NCBI GenBank assembly: GCA_002500765.1
Contig: DLSX01000119.1
Location: 993 to 35,535, forward strand
Direction of reading: 5' to 3'
Source of the DNA: Neorhizobium sp. UBA7851
GTDB taxonomy: Bacteria; Pseudomonadota; Alphaproteobacteria; Rhizobiales; Rhizobiaceae
DNA length: 34,543 nucleotides
Shown: one piece after another, positions 1 to 8,657 of the stretch
How the letters are laid out: every line of letters begins with the position of its first letter
How positions within the stretch are numbered: the stretch's first letter is position 1
The notes under the pieces: generated by a model
Seen by the model: only the letters and a program-made list of their open reading frames with translations
Database searches by the model: none
Told to the model about the DNA's origin: nothing
Program-made: the position numbers and the translations under genes

Positions 1-1
1 C

Positions 2-571
2 GAACTGCGTGCCGAATTCGACGGGGTCGTGGCCGTCCGCCCGGTCGAGCAGGGGCAGACGGTAGCCCTCAACAGCGAGCTGCTGACCATTGTCGATCTC
101 ACGCGGATGGAAGTGGATGCAGGCGTTCCGACAAGCCGCATCCCGCTCGTGCGGATCGGGCAGCCGGTTGAACTGAGCGTCGAGGGTTTTCCGGAGCGGA
201 CGTTTGCAGGCGAAGTGACGCGCATCTCGCCGACGGCGGTGGCGGGCTCGCGTGCAGTGCGCGTCTTCGTCACAATCAACAATGACAAGGGCCTGCTGCG
301 CGGCGGCATGTTCACCACCGGCATTCTGAAAGTGGATGACCAGGCGAATGTGATTGCGTTGCCGGCCGCCGCAATCCGCCACGATGAAGACGGCAGTTTC
401 GTTCTCAAAGTGGAGGCAGGCGCTTTGCGCCGCCAGGCCGTCGAACTCGGATTGAGCTGGACCGATCGCGGTCTCGTGCAGGTCAAGGGTATTTCCGAAG
501 GAGACATGATCGTGACCGCGCCACTGCCGGAACTCGTGGCCGGAACCTCCGTCACCGTCGAGGGGAACTGA
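2..571 (+). CDS. RND efflux periplasmic adaptor (membrane fusion protein), 5' partial
   Basis: This is the C-terminal 189 residues of a periplasmic adaptor that links an RND pump to an outer-membrane channel; the gene starts left of the window. The frame is open from base 2. An internal GTG at 29 is a valine codon, not a start. The visible part begins at the end of the lipoyl/hairpin region (FDGVVAVRPVEQGQTV), continues through the beta-barrel (VPTSRIPLVRIGQPVELSV, then GEVTRISPTA) and ends with the membrane-proximal domain (LPAAAIRHDEDGSFV). These are typical of the HlyD/AcrA superfamily. The stop is 3 bp before the pump gene, so the two are almost certainly co-transcribed. The exact substrate cannot be read from the sequence. 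Confidence 0.9.
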   Translation, partial: ELRAEFDGVVAVRPVEQGQTVALNSELLTIVDLTRMEVDAGVPTSRIPLVRIGQPVELSVEGFPERTFAGEVTRISPTAVAGSRAVRVFVTINNDKGLLRGGMFTTGILKVDDQANVIALPAAAIRHDEDGSFVLKVEAGALRRQAVELGLSWTDRGLVQVKGISEGDMIVTAPLPELVAGTSVTVEGN

Positions 572-574
572 TCG

Positions 575-3500
575 ATGTTTCTGACCCGCGTCAGCGTCAG
601 CCACCCGGTTTTCGCCACCATGATGATGGTGACGATCCTCGTCGTCGGGCTGTTCTCCTACGGTCGTCTCGGGGTGGACCTGTTTCCGGAGACCGATCTG
701 CCGATCGTCGTGGTATCCGCCACCTATCCGGGCGCCTCTCCTGCCTCGGTGGAGAGCGAAGTCTCCCGGCCGATCGAGCAGGCGCTGAATACGATCGGCG
801 GCATCGACACCATTACCTCGGACTCTTACGAGGGGCGGGCGATCGTCGTCGTCCAGTTCGATCTCGATGTGAATTCACAGGTCGCAGCACAAGAGGTGCG
901 AGATCGGGTCGCGCGTCTCGAAGCCGGTTTTCCGGACGGCGTCGACACGCCTCAGGTAACCCGTTTCAATCCCGACGACCAGCCGATCCTCTCCATCGCC
1001 GCGTCATCGCCTAGCCGAACACTTTCGGACATCACGACGCTTGCCAACCGGGTAATCACCAATCGGTTGAGCGTTCTTTCGGGCGTCGGCCAGATTTCGC
1101 TGGTCGGCGACAGCGAGCGGCAGGTTCTCGTCGTGGTCGATCCGGATCGGCTGGAAGCCTATGGCATCGGTGTCGTTTCCGTCATGGACGCGATCCGCCG
1201 GGAAAACCAGGATCGTGCCGCCGGAACCCTGATTTCCGGCAACAACCAGAGGATCGTGACCGTCGAGGGGCGTATTGCCGATGCATCCGGGTTCAACGGC
1301 ATCATCGTCGCGCAAAGCGGCGGGTATCCCGTCTACCTTTCCGATGTCGCAACGGTTCTCGATACCGGCGCGGAAGTGACGAGCCGCGCCACCTATCAGG
1401 GGGTGACGTCGCTCGGTCTCGATGTCGTGAAGGTCCAGGGCGCAAATACCGTGCAGGTGGCGGCGGCACTGCGCAAGGAAGTCGCGGCGCTGAATGGCGA
1501 ACTCGCCAAGGAAAACGTCACGCTGACCATTACCCGTGACAATTCCACGGCGATCGCCGCACAGGTTGCCGAAGTCCAGCGAACCCTCATCGAAGGCGGT
1601 GTGCTGACCGTAGTCATTGTCTTTCTCTTTCTCAATTCCTGGCGGTCCACCGTTATTACCGGCCTGACCTTGCCGATCTCGGTGATCGGCACGTTTGCTG
1701 CGATCCACGCGCTTGGCTTCACGCTCAACACCATGACGCTCATGGCCCTGTCGCTGTCGATCGGCATTCTGATCGACGACGCGATCGTGGTGCGGGAAAA
1801 CATCACCCGGCACCTGCAGATGGGCAAAAGCCATGTCAGGGCGGCGCTGGACGGCACCAACGAGATCGGTCTGGCGGTTCTGGCGACGACGCTATGTATC
1901 GTCGCGGTGTTCCTGCCTGTCGCCTTCATGGGCGGGCTGATGGGCCGGTTCTTCCTGCAGTTCGGCGTTACCGTGGCGGTGGCGGTGATGATCTCGCTGT
2001 TCGTATCCTTCACGCTCGATCCAATGCTGTCGAGTGTCTGGCCGGATCCTCAGTCGCACAAGGACGCCAAGCGAGGTTTCCTCGGGCGCGCGGTCGCCCG
2101 TTTCGACCGTGGGTTCGAAAGGATTGCGGAACGCTATCGCGCGCTGATCTACTGGACGTTCGATCATCGCAAGACGACGATCGGGATCGTTGTGGCGATG
2201 TTCGTCGGCAGCCTGCTTCTGGTGCCGCGTATCGGTGCCGAATTCTTGCCACCGGCCGACCAAGGCGAGATCAGCGTATCGCTCAAGGCCTATGAAGGGG
2301 CCTCGCTCGACTACATGGCGGCCAAGGTGGGACAGGTGGAAACGGCGTTGCGTGAATTCGATACTGTGGCCTCCACCTATTCGACGATTAATTCCGGCGG
2401 TGCGCGCGGATTCAACCAGGCGACCGTCGCCGTGCAGCTTGCCCCCAACGACGAAAGAGCGCTGACGACGGCGCAGAGCATCGATCCCATCCGTCAGCGG
2501 CTGGCGCGCATCGCCGGCCTCGAGGTTTCCGTCGGACAATCCTCGGGTGTCGGCGGCTCGTCCAAGCCACTGCAGCTTTCCATTCTCGGCGATGGCGATC
2601 AGGAATTGCGGCGCATATCCGACCAGGTGACCGCGGCGCTGAAGGCCATTCCCGGTGCGACCGAAGTCGACTCCTCGATCGAAGACGTCCGGCCCACACT
2701 GGCCGTCAGGATCAGGCGCGAGGCAGCGAGCGATCTTGGCGTGTCTATCGCAACGATAGGCGATACGCTTCGGCCCCTCGTTGCGGGAGATGCGATCTCC
2801 GTCTGGAACGCACCTGATGGCGAGAGCTACGACGTGACCGTGCGCCTGCCGGCAACCGGGCGCCGCGATGCGGCACAGTTGCGCAACCTGACGATCTCCA
2901 CCGGTCGCACGGATGATGATGGCAAGCCGATCACCGTCCTTCTCGACCAGGTCGCCGATATCGTCGAAAGTACGGCGCCCGATGCGATCACGCGCAAGGA
3001 CCTGTCACGTGAGGTGCGCATATCGAGCAATATCGAGGGCAGGGCGCTTGGCGATGTGACGGAAGACCTCAATGCTGCAATCGCCACGATGGAGATCCCG
3101 ATCGGTTACCGCATCTCGTTTGGCGGCGATGCGGAAAATCTTGCCGAAAGTACCGGTTACGCCATCCAGGCGCTGATGCTGGCGGTGATCTTCATTTACA
3201 TCATTCTGGCGTCGCAGTTCGGCTCCTTCATCCAGCCGATCGCGATCATGATGACTCTGCCACTATCCCTGATCGGCGTTCTGCTCGGGCTTCTGTCTAC
3301 CGGCTCGACCATCAACATGTTCTCGATGATCGGCTTCATCATGCTGATGGGTCTGGTGACGAAGAACGCGATCCTGCTTGTCGACTATTCCAATCTGGGC
3401 GTGAGAGAAGGCAAGGATCTACGCCAGAGCCTTGCCGATGCCGGTGCGGTGAGGCTCCGCCCGATCGTGATGACGACGCTTGCGATGATTTTCGGCATGC

Positions 3501-3715
3501 TGCCGATGGCGATGGGGCTCGGTGAAGGCGGAGAGCAACGCGCACCGATGGCGCATGCGGTGATCGGCGGCTTGATATCCTCGACGCTGCTGACCCTTGT
3601 TTTCGTTCCCGTCGTGCTCACCTATCTCGACGGGATGGCGCGTCGTCTCAGGCGCTGGTTCGGTCCGAAGCAAGTGCCAGCTGATCGCGGGGTGGCGGGG
3701 CAGTCCGGGACTTGA
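575..3715 (+). CDS. RND (HAE1/AcrB-like) multidrug efflux permease
   Basis: This is a full-length 1046-residue inner-membrane proton/drug antiporter, the usual size for the AcrB/MexB group. It shows the N-terminal first membrane helix followed by the GVDLFPETDLP motif, the paired proton-relay aspartates D401 and D402 in GILIDDAIVVREN (TM4), and the TM10 lysine K930 in VTKNAILLVDYSN. Two large periplasmic loops (about residues 40-335 and 560-850) separate the two six-helix halves, consistent with an internal duplication. It lies 3 bp downstream of the adaptor gene. No outer-membrane factor gene is visible in the window. The substrate is unknown: the family covers antibiotics, detergents, bile salts and plant phenolics. 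Long open frames on the opposite strand are shadows caused by high GC. Confidence 0.95.
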   Translation: MFLTRVSVSHPVFATMMMVTILVVGLFSYGRLGVDLFPETDLPIVVVSATYPGASPASVESEVSRPIEQALNTIGGIDTITSDSYEGRAIVVVQFDLDVNSQVAAQEVRDRVARLEAGFPDGVDTPQVTRFNPDDQPILSIAASSPSRTLSDITTLANRVITNRLSVLSGVGQISLVGDSERQVLVVVDPDRLEAYGIGVVSVMDAIRRENQDRAAGTLISGNNQRIVTVEGRIADASGFNGIIVAQSGGYPVYLSDVATVLDTGAEVTSRATYQGVTSLGLDVVKVQGANTVQVAAALRKEVAALNGELAKENVTLTITRDNSTAIAAQVAEVQRTLIEGGVLTVVIVFLFLNSWRSTVITGLTLPISVIGTFAAIHALGFTLNTMTLMALSLSIGILIDDAIVVRENITRHLQMGKSHVRAALDGTNEIGLAVLATTLCIVAVFLPVAFMGGLMGRFFLQFGVTVAVAVMISLFVSFTLDPMLSSVWPDPQSHKDAKRGFLGRAVARFDRGFERIAERYRALIYWTFDHRKTTIGIVVAMFVGSLLLVPRIGAEFLPPADQGEISVSLKAYEGASLDYMAAKVGQVETALREFDTVASTYSTINSGGARGFNQATVAVQLAPNDERALTTAQSIDPIRQRLARIAGLEVSVGQSSGVGGSSKPLQLSILGDGDQELRRISDQVTAALKAIPGATEVDSSIEDVRPTLAVRIRREAASDLGVSIATIGDTLRPLVAGDAISVWNAPDGESYDVTVRLPATGRRDAAQLRNLTISTGRTDDDGKPITVLLDQVADIVESTAPDAITRKDLSREVRISSNIEGRALGDVTEDLNAAIATMEIPIGYRISFGGDAENLAESTGYAIQALMLAVIFIYIILASQFGSFIQPIAIMMTLPLSLIGVLLGLLSTGSTINMFSMIGFIMLMGLVTKNAILLVDYSNLGVREGKDLRQSLADAGAVRLRPIVMTTLAMIFGMLPMAMGLGEGGEQRAPMAHAVIGGLISSTLLTLVFVPVVLTYLDGMARRLRRWFGPKQVPADRGVAGQSGT

Positions 3716-3842
3716 ACGGGGCTCTCCGCGCCGATGTTGGGGCCGGTTCGCGTAATGTTGCTGCAACCTTGCGACCGGATTGTCGGGATCGCGATAACGG
3801 CCGGATGCCGCCGTGCGATGAACGTCCTGCGAAAGGCTGGAT

Positions 3843-4517
3843 ATGAGACTGTTGCTGGTGGAAGACGAGGTCGAGATGGCGAGGGCGCTCAGCGCCGTGC
3901 TTGTTCAGCATCAGCATGTCGTCGATCACATGACGAGCGTGGAAGATGCCCGCGAGGCGGTAGTGGCGCGTGTCCATGACGTCGTCATTCTCGACCGGCA
4001 GCTTCCCGACGGAGACGGGCTCGACCTTCTGCGCGAGATGAGAGAGGCAGGCAACACCACGCCGGTCATCGTCCTTACCGCCTTCAATGCGCCGACCGAC
4101 CGTGTCGGCGGCCTCGACGACGGCGCCGACGATTATCTCGGCAAGCCGTTTCTAGCTCAAGAACTCATGGCGCGAATGCGCGCTGTGGTGCGCCGATCGG
4201 ACAATTATTCGAGCCAGGAAATTGCCGAAGGCAACCTGCGCTTCGATTTCGATCACCAGGAGCTTTCCGTCAATGGTAAGGCCGTGAGCCTGCCGCGGCG
4301 GGAGATGCTCGTTCTTCAGTTGCTGATGCGGCGGGCGGGGCGGACCGTCCTTCGACGCACGCTGGAAGACGCCGTCTATGGCTATGATGACGAGATTCAG
4401 TCCAACGCGCTCGACAGCCATATATCCCGCCTTCGCCGAAGGCTTGCAGACGCAGGTGCGAATGTCACGATCCATACCGTGCGTGGCGTCGGTTACCTGT
4501 TCAAGGTGGGCGAATGA
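3843..4517 (+). CDS. OmpR/PhoB-family response regulator
   Basis: This 224-residue two-component response regulator has a receiver domain (residues 1-115) with the acidic pocket E7/D8, phospho-acceptor D51 (VVILDRQLPDGDG), T79 and K101 (YLGKPF). It is followed by a winged-helix DNA-binding domain (about 130-222) ending in the usual SHISRLRRRL and TVRGVGYLFK recognition and wing segments. The start ATG at 3843 has a gaaagg ribosome site about 7 bases upstream. It follows the pump gene by 127 bp and overlaps the kinase gene by 4 bp (ATGA), so the kinase is translationally coupled. Its likely target is the adjacent efflux operon; this is inferred from position only. Confidence 0.93.
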   Translation: MRLLLVEDEVEMARALSAVLVQHQHVVDHMTSVEDAREAVVARVHDVVILDRQLPDGDGLDLLREMREAGNTTPVIVLTAFNAPTDRVGGLDDGADDYLGKPFLAQELMARMRAVVRRSDNYSSQEIAEGNLRFDFDHQELSVNGKAVSLPRREMLVLQLLMRRAGRTVLRRTLEDAVYGYDDEIQSNALDSHISRLRRRLADAGANVTIHTVRGVGYLFKVGE

Positions 4518-5872
4518 GCGTGATCTTTGGCCGAAAATCCCTCAAGGGCCAGCTCGTCCTTCGCTTCGGGGTCGTTCTTGGGCTTTTGATGGTCGTGTTG
4601 AATGTCGGTTTTCTGGCATTTCTCTATCTCGTTCTGCCTGAGAAGATCGACGCTGACGATTCCGTCAAGCCGGTGATCACCGCCGCCTTGCGCGAGCAGG
4701 ACGGGCAGTTGGTGATCGACAAGACCGAAGACCTGACGAAGCTCGAAGCGGAAGCGCCGTCTTTCTGGTTCGCGGCAATCGATCTCGGCGGCCGACGGGT
4801 GGATTTCGGCCGGGTGCCTTCGCAATATGCCGGGCTGCTCTCGATCCTCGATGACATCCACCTCGTCGACATCCGCGGGGAAAACGGATCCCCGATCACG
4901 GCAAAATTCGCGGCCCTGGAGACGACTGTCGGATCGATCAAGGTCCTCTACGGAGGAAAGCCGACACCCGGCACCTATATCGGGAACGTGATGATGGGCC
5001 TCAGCGTCGTCTACGTCCCTTTCACGCTCATTCCGATCGCACTGGTGTTCCTTGCCCTGCCGCTTTTGGTCGGCCGCGGTCTGTCGGGCATACAGAAGAC
5101 GATCCGACGCGCGGCATCGATCGATGCAAACAGTCTCGGCACCCGACTGGCGAAAGACGATATGGTGCTGGAGTTGCATCCGCTGGTCGACGCGATCAAC
5201 TCGGCGCTTGCACGCATCGACGAGGATGTCCGTCAACGCCGACGCTTTTTCGCCAATGCCGCGCACGAACTTCGCACGCCAATCGCAATCCTGCAGACCA
5301 GGCTGGAGGGAATGCCTCCCGGTCAGGAGAGGGAAAGGTTGATGATGGATGTGGGCCGCTTGGCCGCCACCGCCGAACAGCTTCTCGACATGGAGCGTTT
5401 TGCCAATATCCAGTCCTGGGCGGATGTCGATCTGGTCGAGGTCTGCGAAACCGTCGTCGCAGACTGCGCGCCGATTGCGATCGCGGAGGGATATGAACTG
5501 GGGTTTCACACGCAGCTACGTGCATTGCCGGTAAAAGGCGACCGGGATTCGCTTGAACGGGCCATCCGCAATCTCGTTCGCAACGCGATCGAGCATGGCG
5601 GGTTGACCGGCAGCATCGGCGTCGAGGTGACGTACGAGGGGGCGATAGAGGTTCGAGATGATGGCCCGGGCATACCCGTCATCGAACGCGAAAAGATTTT
5701 CGAACCCTTTTATCGAGCAAGCCCTAAATCGACCGGGGCAGGGCTCGGCTTGAGTATCGTGCGGCAAATTGCGGAAATCCACGGGGGAACCATCTCCGCT
5801 ATCCCCCAGGCATTCGGTGCACGGTTTCGGCTGACCCTCAGGCGGCAATCGGTAAGAGATGATCAGCCATAG
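4514..5872 (+). CDS. Sensor histidine kinase (EnvZ/PhoQ-like)
   Basis: This 452-residue membrane-bound kinase is the partner of the upstream response regulator. TM1 spans about residues 15-41, a periplasmic sensor domain of about 120 residues follows, and TM2 spans about 158-186. A HAMP-like linker leads to the DHp H-box with phospho-acceptor H251 (NAAHELRTPIAIL). The catalytic ATPase domain has the N-box (N357 in NLVRNAIEHGG), the G1 box (RDDGPGIP, 381-388) and the G2 box (GAGLGLSIV, from 408). All catalytic elements are intact. The 4-bp overlap with the regulator gene shows coupling. The signal is unknown; the sensor domain has no motif I can name. Confidence 0.93.
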   Translation: MSVIFGRKSLKGQLVLRFGVVLGLLMVVLNVGFLAFLYLVLPEKIDADDSVKPVITAALREQDGQLVIDKTEDLTKLEAEAPSFWFAAIDLGGRRVDFGRVPSQYAGLLSILDDIHLVDIRGENGSPITAKFAALETTVGSIKVLYGGKPTPGTYIGNVMMGLSVVYVPFTLIPIALVFLALPLLVGRGLSGIQKTIRRAASIDANSLGTRLAKDDMVLELHPLVDAINSALARIDEDVRQRRRFFANAAHELRTPIAILQTRLEGMPPGQERERLMMDVGRLAATAEQLLDMERFANIQSWADVDLVEVCETVVADCAPIAIAEGYELGFHTQLRALPVKGDRDSLERAIRNLVRNAIEHGGLTGSIGVEVTYEGAIEVRDDGPGIPVIEREKIFEPFYRASPKSTGAGLGLSIVRQIAEIHGGTISAIPQAFGARFRLTLRRQSVRDDQP

Positions 5873-6017
5873 CGCGCCCACGTCAAGGCTGCCTTGTCCG
5901 AGAACGTCATGCGGACCGGCTTTCGCCGAATGATCCCTGCCGGGTCGTCGGTTCGAATCACATCAAGGTGTGGAGACCCTGCGGAGCGTAACCAATCGAA
6001 AAGAGCCGTAAAAGGTC

Positions 6018-6046
6018 TTGCGCTTTGATAAAAACCTACGTAAAAC
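6018..6046 (+). promoter_or_regulatory. Candidate promoter for the LacI-led sugar operon
   Basis: A ttgcgc hexamer at 6018-6023 and a taaaac hexamer at 6041-6046, 17 bp apart, resemble a weak -35/-10 pair. The -10-like element is inside the first operator-like palindrome, which would suit direct repression. This is a by-eye match only. Confidence 0.3.
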
Positions 6047-6053
6047 GTTTTAA
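6040..6053 (+). promoter_or_regulatory. LacI-type operator-like palindrome O1
   Basis: GTAAAACGTTTTAA is a palindrome around a central CG with a perfect 12-bp core (taaaacgtttta). The shape matches LacI/GalR-family operators, which centre on CG flanked by A/T-rich half-sites. It lies 46 bp upstream of the LacI gene start, so the regulator probably binds here and controls its own operon. Confidence 0.65.
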
Positions 6054-6067
6054 GTAAATCGTTTTAC
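6054..6067 (+). promoter_or_regulatory. LacI-type operator-like palindrome O2
   Basis: GTAAATCGTTTTAC directly abuts O1 and has the same CG-centred plan with one mismatched pair. The two centres are 14 bp apart. Tandem copies of the same half-site order just before the gene suggest cooperative binding by the LacI protein encoded at 6099. Confidence 0.65.
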
Positions 6068-6098
6068 GTTTGCTGAACGCTGCGGGAGGGCAGTCAGC

Positions 6099-7124
6099 AT
6101 GGTGGTTTCGATCAAAGACGTTGCAGAGCGCGCCGGGGTGTCCCCGGGGACCGTATCTAACGTCTTCAGCGGCAACAGGGCCGTCAAGGTTCATCTGGCT
6201 GAGCGAGTTCGAGCTGCAGCCGTGGAACTGGGTTATCAGCCGGACCGTGCTGCGTCTCAGCTGAGGGCAGGCAAGGCGAAGGTTGTCGCCGCCCTGGTTC
6301 CTGACTTGAACAATCCGTTCTTCACCAGCCTGATAGCCTCCATAGAGGCAAGCGTGCGTGGCGAAGGATACGATATCATCGTTGCGAGTTCTCATGGAAA
6401 TGCGGAGGAAGAAGCCCGGCGCCTGTCTGCGCTTCTCGGCTGGCGCCCGGCCGGGTTGGTCATCATCCCCTCCGATGATGAATTCTCAAGCAGAGAAATC
6501 CTGACCGGTAGCGGGATCCCTTTTGTCGTTGCCGACCGCGTTCCGTCGCAATTCGAAGGTGATGCCGTGACTGTAGACAATGTGGATGCCGGAAGGAAAT
6601 CCGCAGAGCATCTGGTTTCATTAGGGCATAGGCGGTTCGTCGTTGCGGCCTCGTCATTGAAGCTGCAAAATATCCGGGAGCGCTGTGAAGGTATTGAAGC
6701 TGTGCTTTCGAAAGAAGGTCTGGCGGCGCCGACATTGATCGAAGTCGGTCTCGACTTTGAAACCGCTGCAGAACGACTTTCGGCTTTCATGGAAGGCGAC
6801 AGTCAAGCAACCGCTTTTATCGCGCTGACCAATTTTGCAACCCTCGGGATCTTGGCATCGGCGAATCAGAACGGGCTCTTGGTTCCCGAGGACGTTTCTG
6901 TTCTGGGTTTCGACGATTACTCCTGGATGCATGCGGTAAAGCCTCCGGTCACGGCAATTCGCCAACCGGTCGAGGAGATCGGGCGCACGATCTGGAAGCG
7001 CCTGCGCAGCCATATCGATAATGAATCTGAAGTGTCGGCTCGCGACAGGCTGATGTGTGAGCTGATCGTTCGGGCGTCGACAGCCGCCCCCAGGATAAGT
7101 GGAGGATCGCTCCGGCACGGGTGA
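6099..7124 (+). CDS. LacI-family transcriptional regulator of the sugar ABC operon
   Basis: This 341-residue DNA-binding regulator starts with the LacI helix-turn-helix (IKDVAERAGVSPGTVSNVFSG, about residues 4-25) and the hinge helix region (about 45-60). A periplasmic-binding-protein-like effector domain follows (VAALVPDLNNPFFTSL, then LGFDDYSWMHAVKPPVTAI near the C-terminus). A ggagg ribosome site precedes the ATG. It is the first gene of a plus-strand operon: the binding-protein gene starts 132 bp after its stop. The two palindromes directly upstream suggest autoregulation. The effector is probably the transported sugar or a catabolite of it, but cannot be named from sequence. Confidence 0.93.
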   Translation: MVVSIKDVAERAGVSPGTVSNVFSGNRAVKVHLAERVRAAAVELGYQPDRAASQLRAGKAKVVAALVPDLNNPFFTSLIASIEASVRGEGYDIIVASSHGNAEEEARRLSALLGWRPAGLVIIPSDDEFSSREILTGSGIPFVVADRVPSQFEGDAVTVDNVDAGRKSAEHLVSLGHRRFVVAASSLKLQNIRERCEGIEAVLSKEGLAAPTLIEVGLDFETAAERLSAFMEGDSQATAFIALTNFATLGILASANQNGLLVPEDVSVLGFDDYSWMHAVKPPVTAIRQPVEEIGRTIWKRLRSHIDNESEVSARDRLMCELIVRASTAAPRISGGSLRHG

Positions 7125-7213
7125 CGGAGCGCGAACTGGCACAATTTGAAGATACCAATGTGGCGGAGCGATCCGGCGCACGGGGGGAGCTTTGTCGACG
7201 CGTGGGCGCCGTC

Positions 7214-7239
7214 GCAGGCTGTAGGAGAAACGCGCCTGC
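7214..7239 (+). promoter_or_regulatory. Short inverted repeat in the leader of the binding-protein gene
   Basis: gcaggc (7214-7219) and gcctgc (7234-7239) can form a 6-bp stem with a 14-base loop, 17 bases before the ATG of the substrate-binding-protein gene. It might affect translation or processing between the regulator and transporter genes. The stem is short and could be chance. Confidence 0.25.
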
Positions 7240-7256
7240 AAGTTGGAGGAGTAGAC

Positions 7257-8591
7257 ATGTTGCATGCAAAGTTGATTGCTTCGATCTCTGCCGTGGCGCT
7301 GTTCGCAGCCTCAGGCGTGATGGCTCAGGACGTCGATTGGAAAGCGAAGCTCGGCGATCATTCGGGTACGACACTCCGTGTCATGACCATTACGGACCCA
7401 TTCATCGACTCCATCAAGCAAGTCAAGGATGGTTTCACGAAACTGACCGGCGCGAAGGTCGAGGTCGATGGCTACGGTTATGACGCGCTTCACGAAAAGG
7501 AACTTCTCGCATGCTCCCAGAATGACGGAAGCTATGACGTCCTTCTGATCGATGGCGTTTGGCTTGGCGAATTCGCAGAAGCCGGTTGCCTCGATCCGGT
7601 CGAAGACAAGCTTTCGGATGATCCTGACACTTTTGCCTGGGACGACTTTACGCCGTCCGGAGCCGGTCAGGCGAGTTGGGAAGGTGAGCGCATGTGCTTG
7701 CCCGTCGGGATCTATTACGAACTGATGTACTATCGCACGGACCTTTTCGAAAAGGCCGGACTGCAGGTACCGCAGACCTTTGAAGAGCTTAAGAAGGCCG
7801 CGGCCACGTTCACCAATAACAAGGAGTTTCCGGGCGTCTACGGCTACGCCATGAACAACAAGCGTGGCGCCGCTGCCGGCCAGCAATGGTTCGAGTGGAT
7901 CTATAGCGCCGGCGGCAAGCCGTGGGCGTCAAACGATATCGGATCTGCCGAGCCCTACAAGGATCAGACTCCGCTTCTCAATTCCAAGGAGTCGGTCGAC
8001 CTTGTCCAGTTCTTCCGCGACATGGTTGCCTTCGGCCCTCCGGGTGTCGAATCCTTCGCATGGGATGAGCGGGCCAATGCGTTTGCGGCAGGCAAGTTGG
8101 CAATGATCAACGATTGGTCGGTCCGTGCCCAGATCGCGAACGATCCCAAGCAGAGCCAGATTGCCGGCAAGTTCAAGGCTGCTTTGATGCCGCACAAGGA
8201 TGGGGGCAAGACGATCACGCCGGTCGGCGGCTGGATCGCTTGCATCAACACTCACGGCAGCCAGAAAGAGGCGGCGTGGAACTATCTGAAATGGTTCGCA
8301 AGCAAGCAGGTACATAAGGAATTCGTGCTCGCTGGTGGACCGCCAAGCCGACTGTCCGCAATGGAAGACAAGGAGGTACAGGCAAAATTCCCCTGGACCT
8401 CAGTCTTGCTTGAAGGCCAGAAGGATGCATGGGCCGAGGTTCGTCCTCGCCATTCCATCGCATTCCAGCTGATCGATACCGTTGGTGCCGAGGTCAACAA
8501 GGCGATCATCGGCGAAAAGAGCGCCAAGGATGCAATGGACGGCGCAAACAGCGCCGTAACGAAGCTGCTCAAGGACAACGGACAGCTCTAA
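7257..8591 (+). CDS. ABC transporter substrate-binding protein (family 1, CUT1 type)
   Basis: This 444-residue periplasmic sugar-binding protein delivers the ligand to the permeases encoded just downstream. I chose the ATG at 7257, with gttggagga upstream, because it begins a clean signal peptide (MLHAKLIASISAVALFA, likely cleavage after GVMAQ). A longer in-frame start at 7146 would bury the signal. The mature protein shows the extracellular solute-binding family 1 pattern: FTKLTGAKVEVDGYGYD, then SYDVLLIDGVWLGEFAEAG, and late WNYLKWFASKQVHKEF. The gene is followed by a strong stem-loop before the first permease gene. Neighbouring catabolic genes suggest a ketose or polyol ligand; the exact sugar is not evident. 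Confidence 0.9.
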   Translation: MLHAKLIASISAVALFAASGVMAQDVDWKAKLGDHSGTTLRVMTITDPFIDSIKQVKDGFTKLTGAKVEVDGYGYDALHEKELLACSQNDGSYDVLLIDGVWLGEFAEAGCLDPVEDKLSDDPDTFAWDDFTPSGAGQASWEGERMCLPVGIYYELMYYRTDLFEKAGLQVPQTFEELKKAAATFTNNKEFPGVYGYAMNNKRGAAAGQQWFEWIYSAGGKPWASNDIGSAEPYKDQTPLLNSKESVDLVQFFRDMVAFGPPGVESFAWDERANAFAAGKLAMINDWSVRAQIANDPKQSQIAGKFKAALMPHKDGGKTITPVGGWIACINTHGSQKEAAWNYLKWFASKQVHKEFVLAGGPPSRLSAMEDKEVQAKFPWTSVLLEGQKDAWAEVRPRHSIAFQLIDTVGAEVNKAIIGEKSAKDAMDGANSAVTKLLKDNGQL

Positions 8592-8600
8592 CGAAAGCTT

Positions 8601-8629
8601 GCCAAGGGTGGGCGCAATCCACCCTTGGC
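8601..8629 (+). promoter_or_regulatory. Perfect 11-bp stem-loop between binding-protein and permease genes
   Basis: gccaagggtgg (8601-8611) pairs perfectly with ccacccttggc (8619-8629) around a 7-base loop, starting 10 bases after the stop of the binding-protein gene. There is no T-run after it, so it is more likely an mRNA-stabilising or partially attenuating hairpin than a full terminator. Such hairpins are known to raise binding-protein levels over permease levels in ABC operons (for example malE-malF). Confidence 0.75.
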
Positions 8630-8657
8630 TCTCCAGGCCTTACTAGAGGATATCCCG

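Noticed and set aside
1004..2539. Long open frames on the minus strand inside the RND pump gene
   Set aside because: They lie opposite a clearly conserved pump gene and encode arginine/histidine-rich, low-complexity sequence typical of GC-driven shadow frames.
5940..5960. ggttcgaatc string resembling a tRNA T-loop
   Set aside because: The flanking bases do not form a T-stem and there is no acceptor, D or anticodon arm around it.
5873..6017. Possible terminator or small RNA between the kinase gene and the LacI operon
   Set aside because: No convincing stem-loop with T-run or promoter-terminator pair was seen in this stretch.
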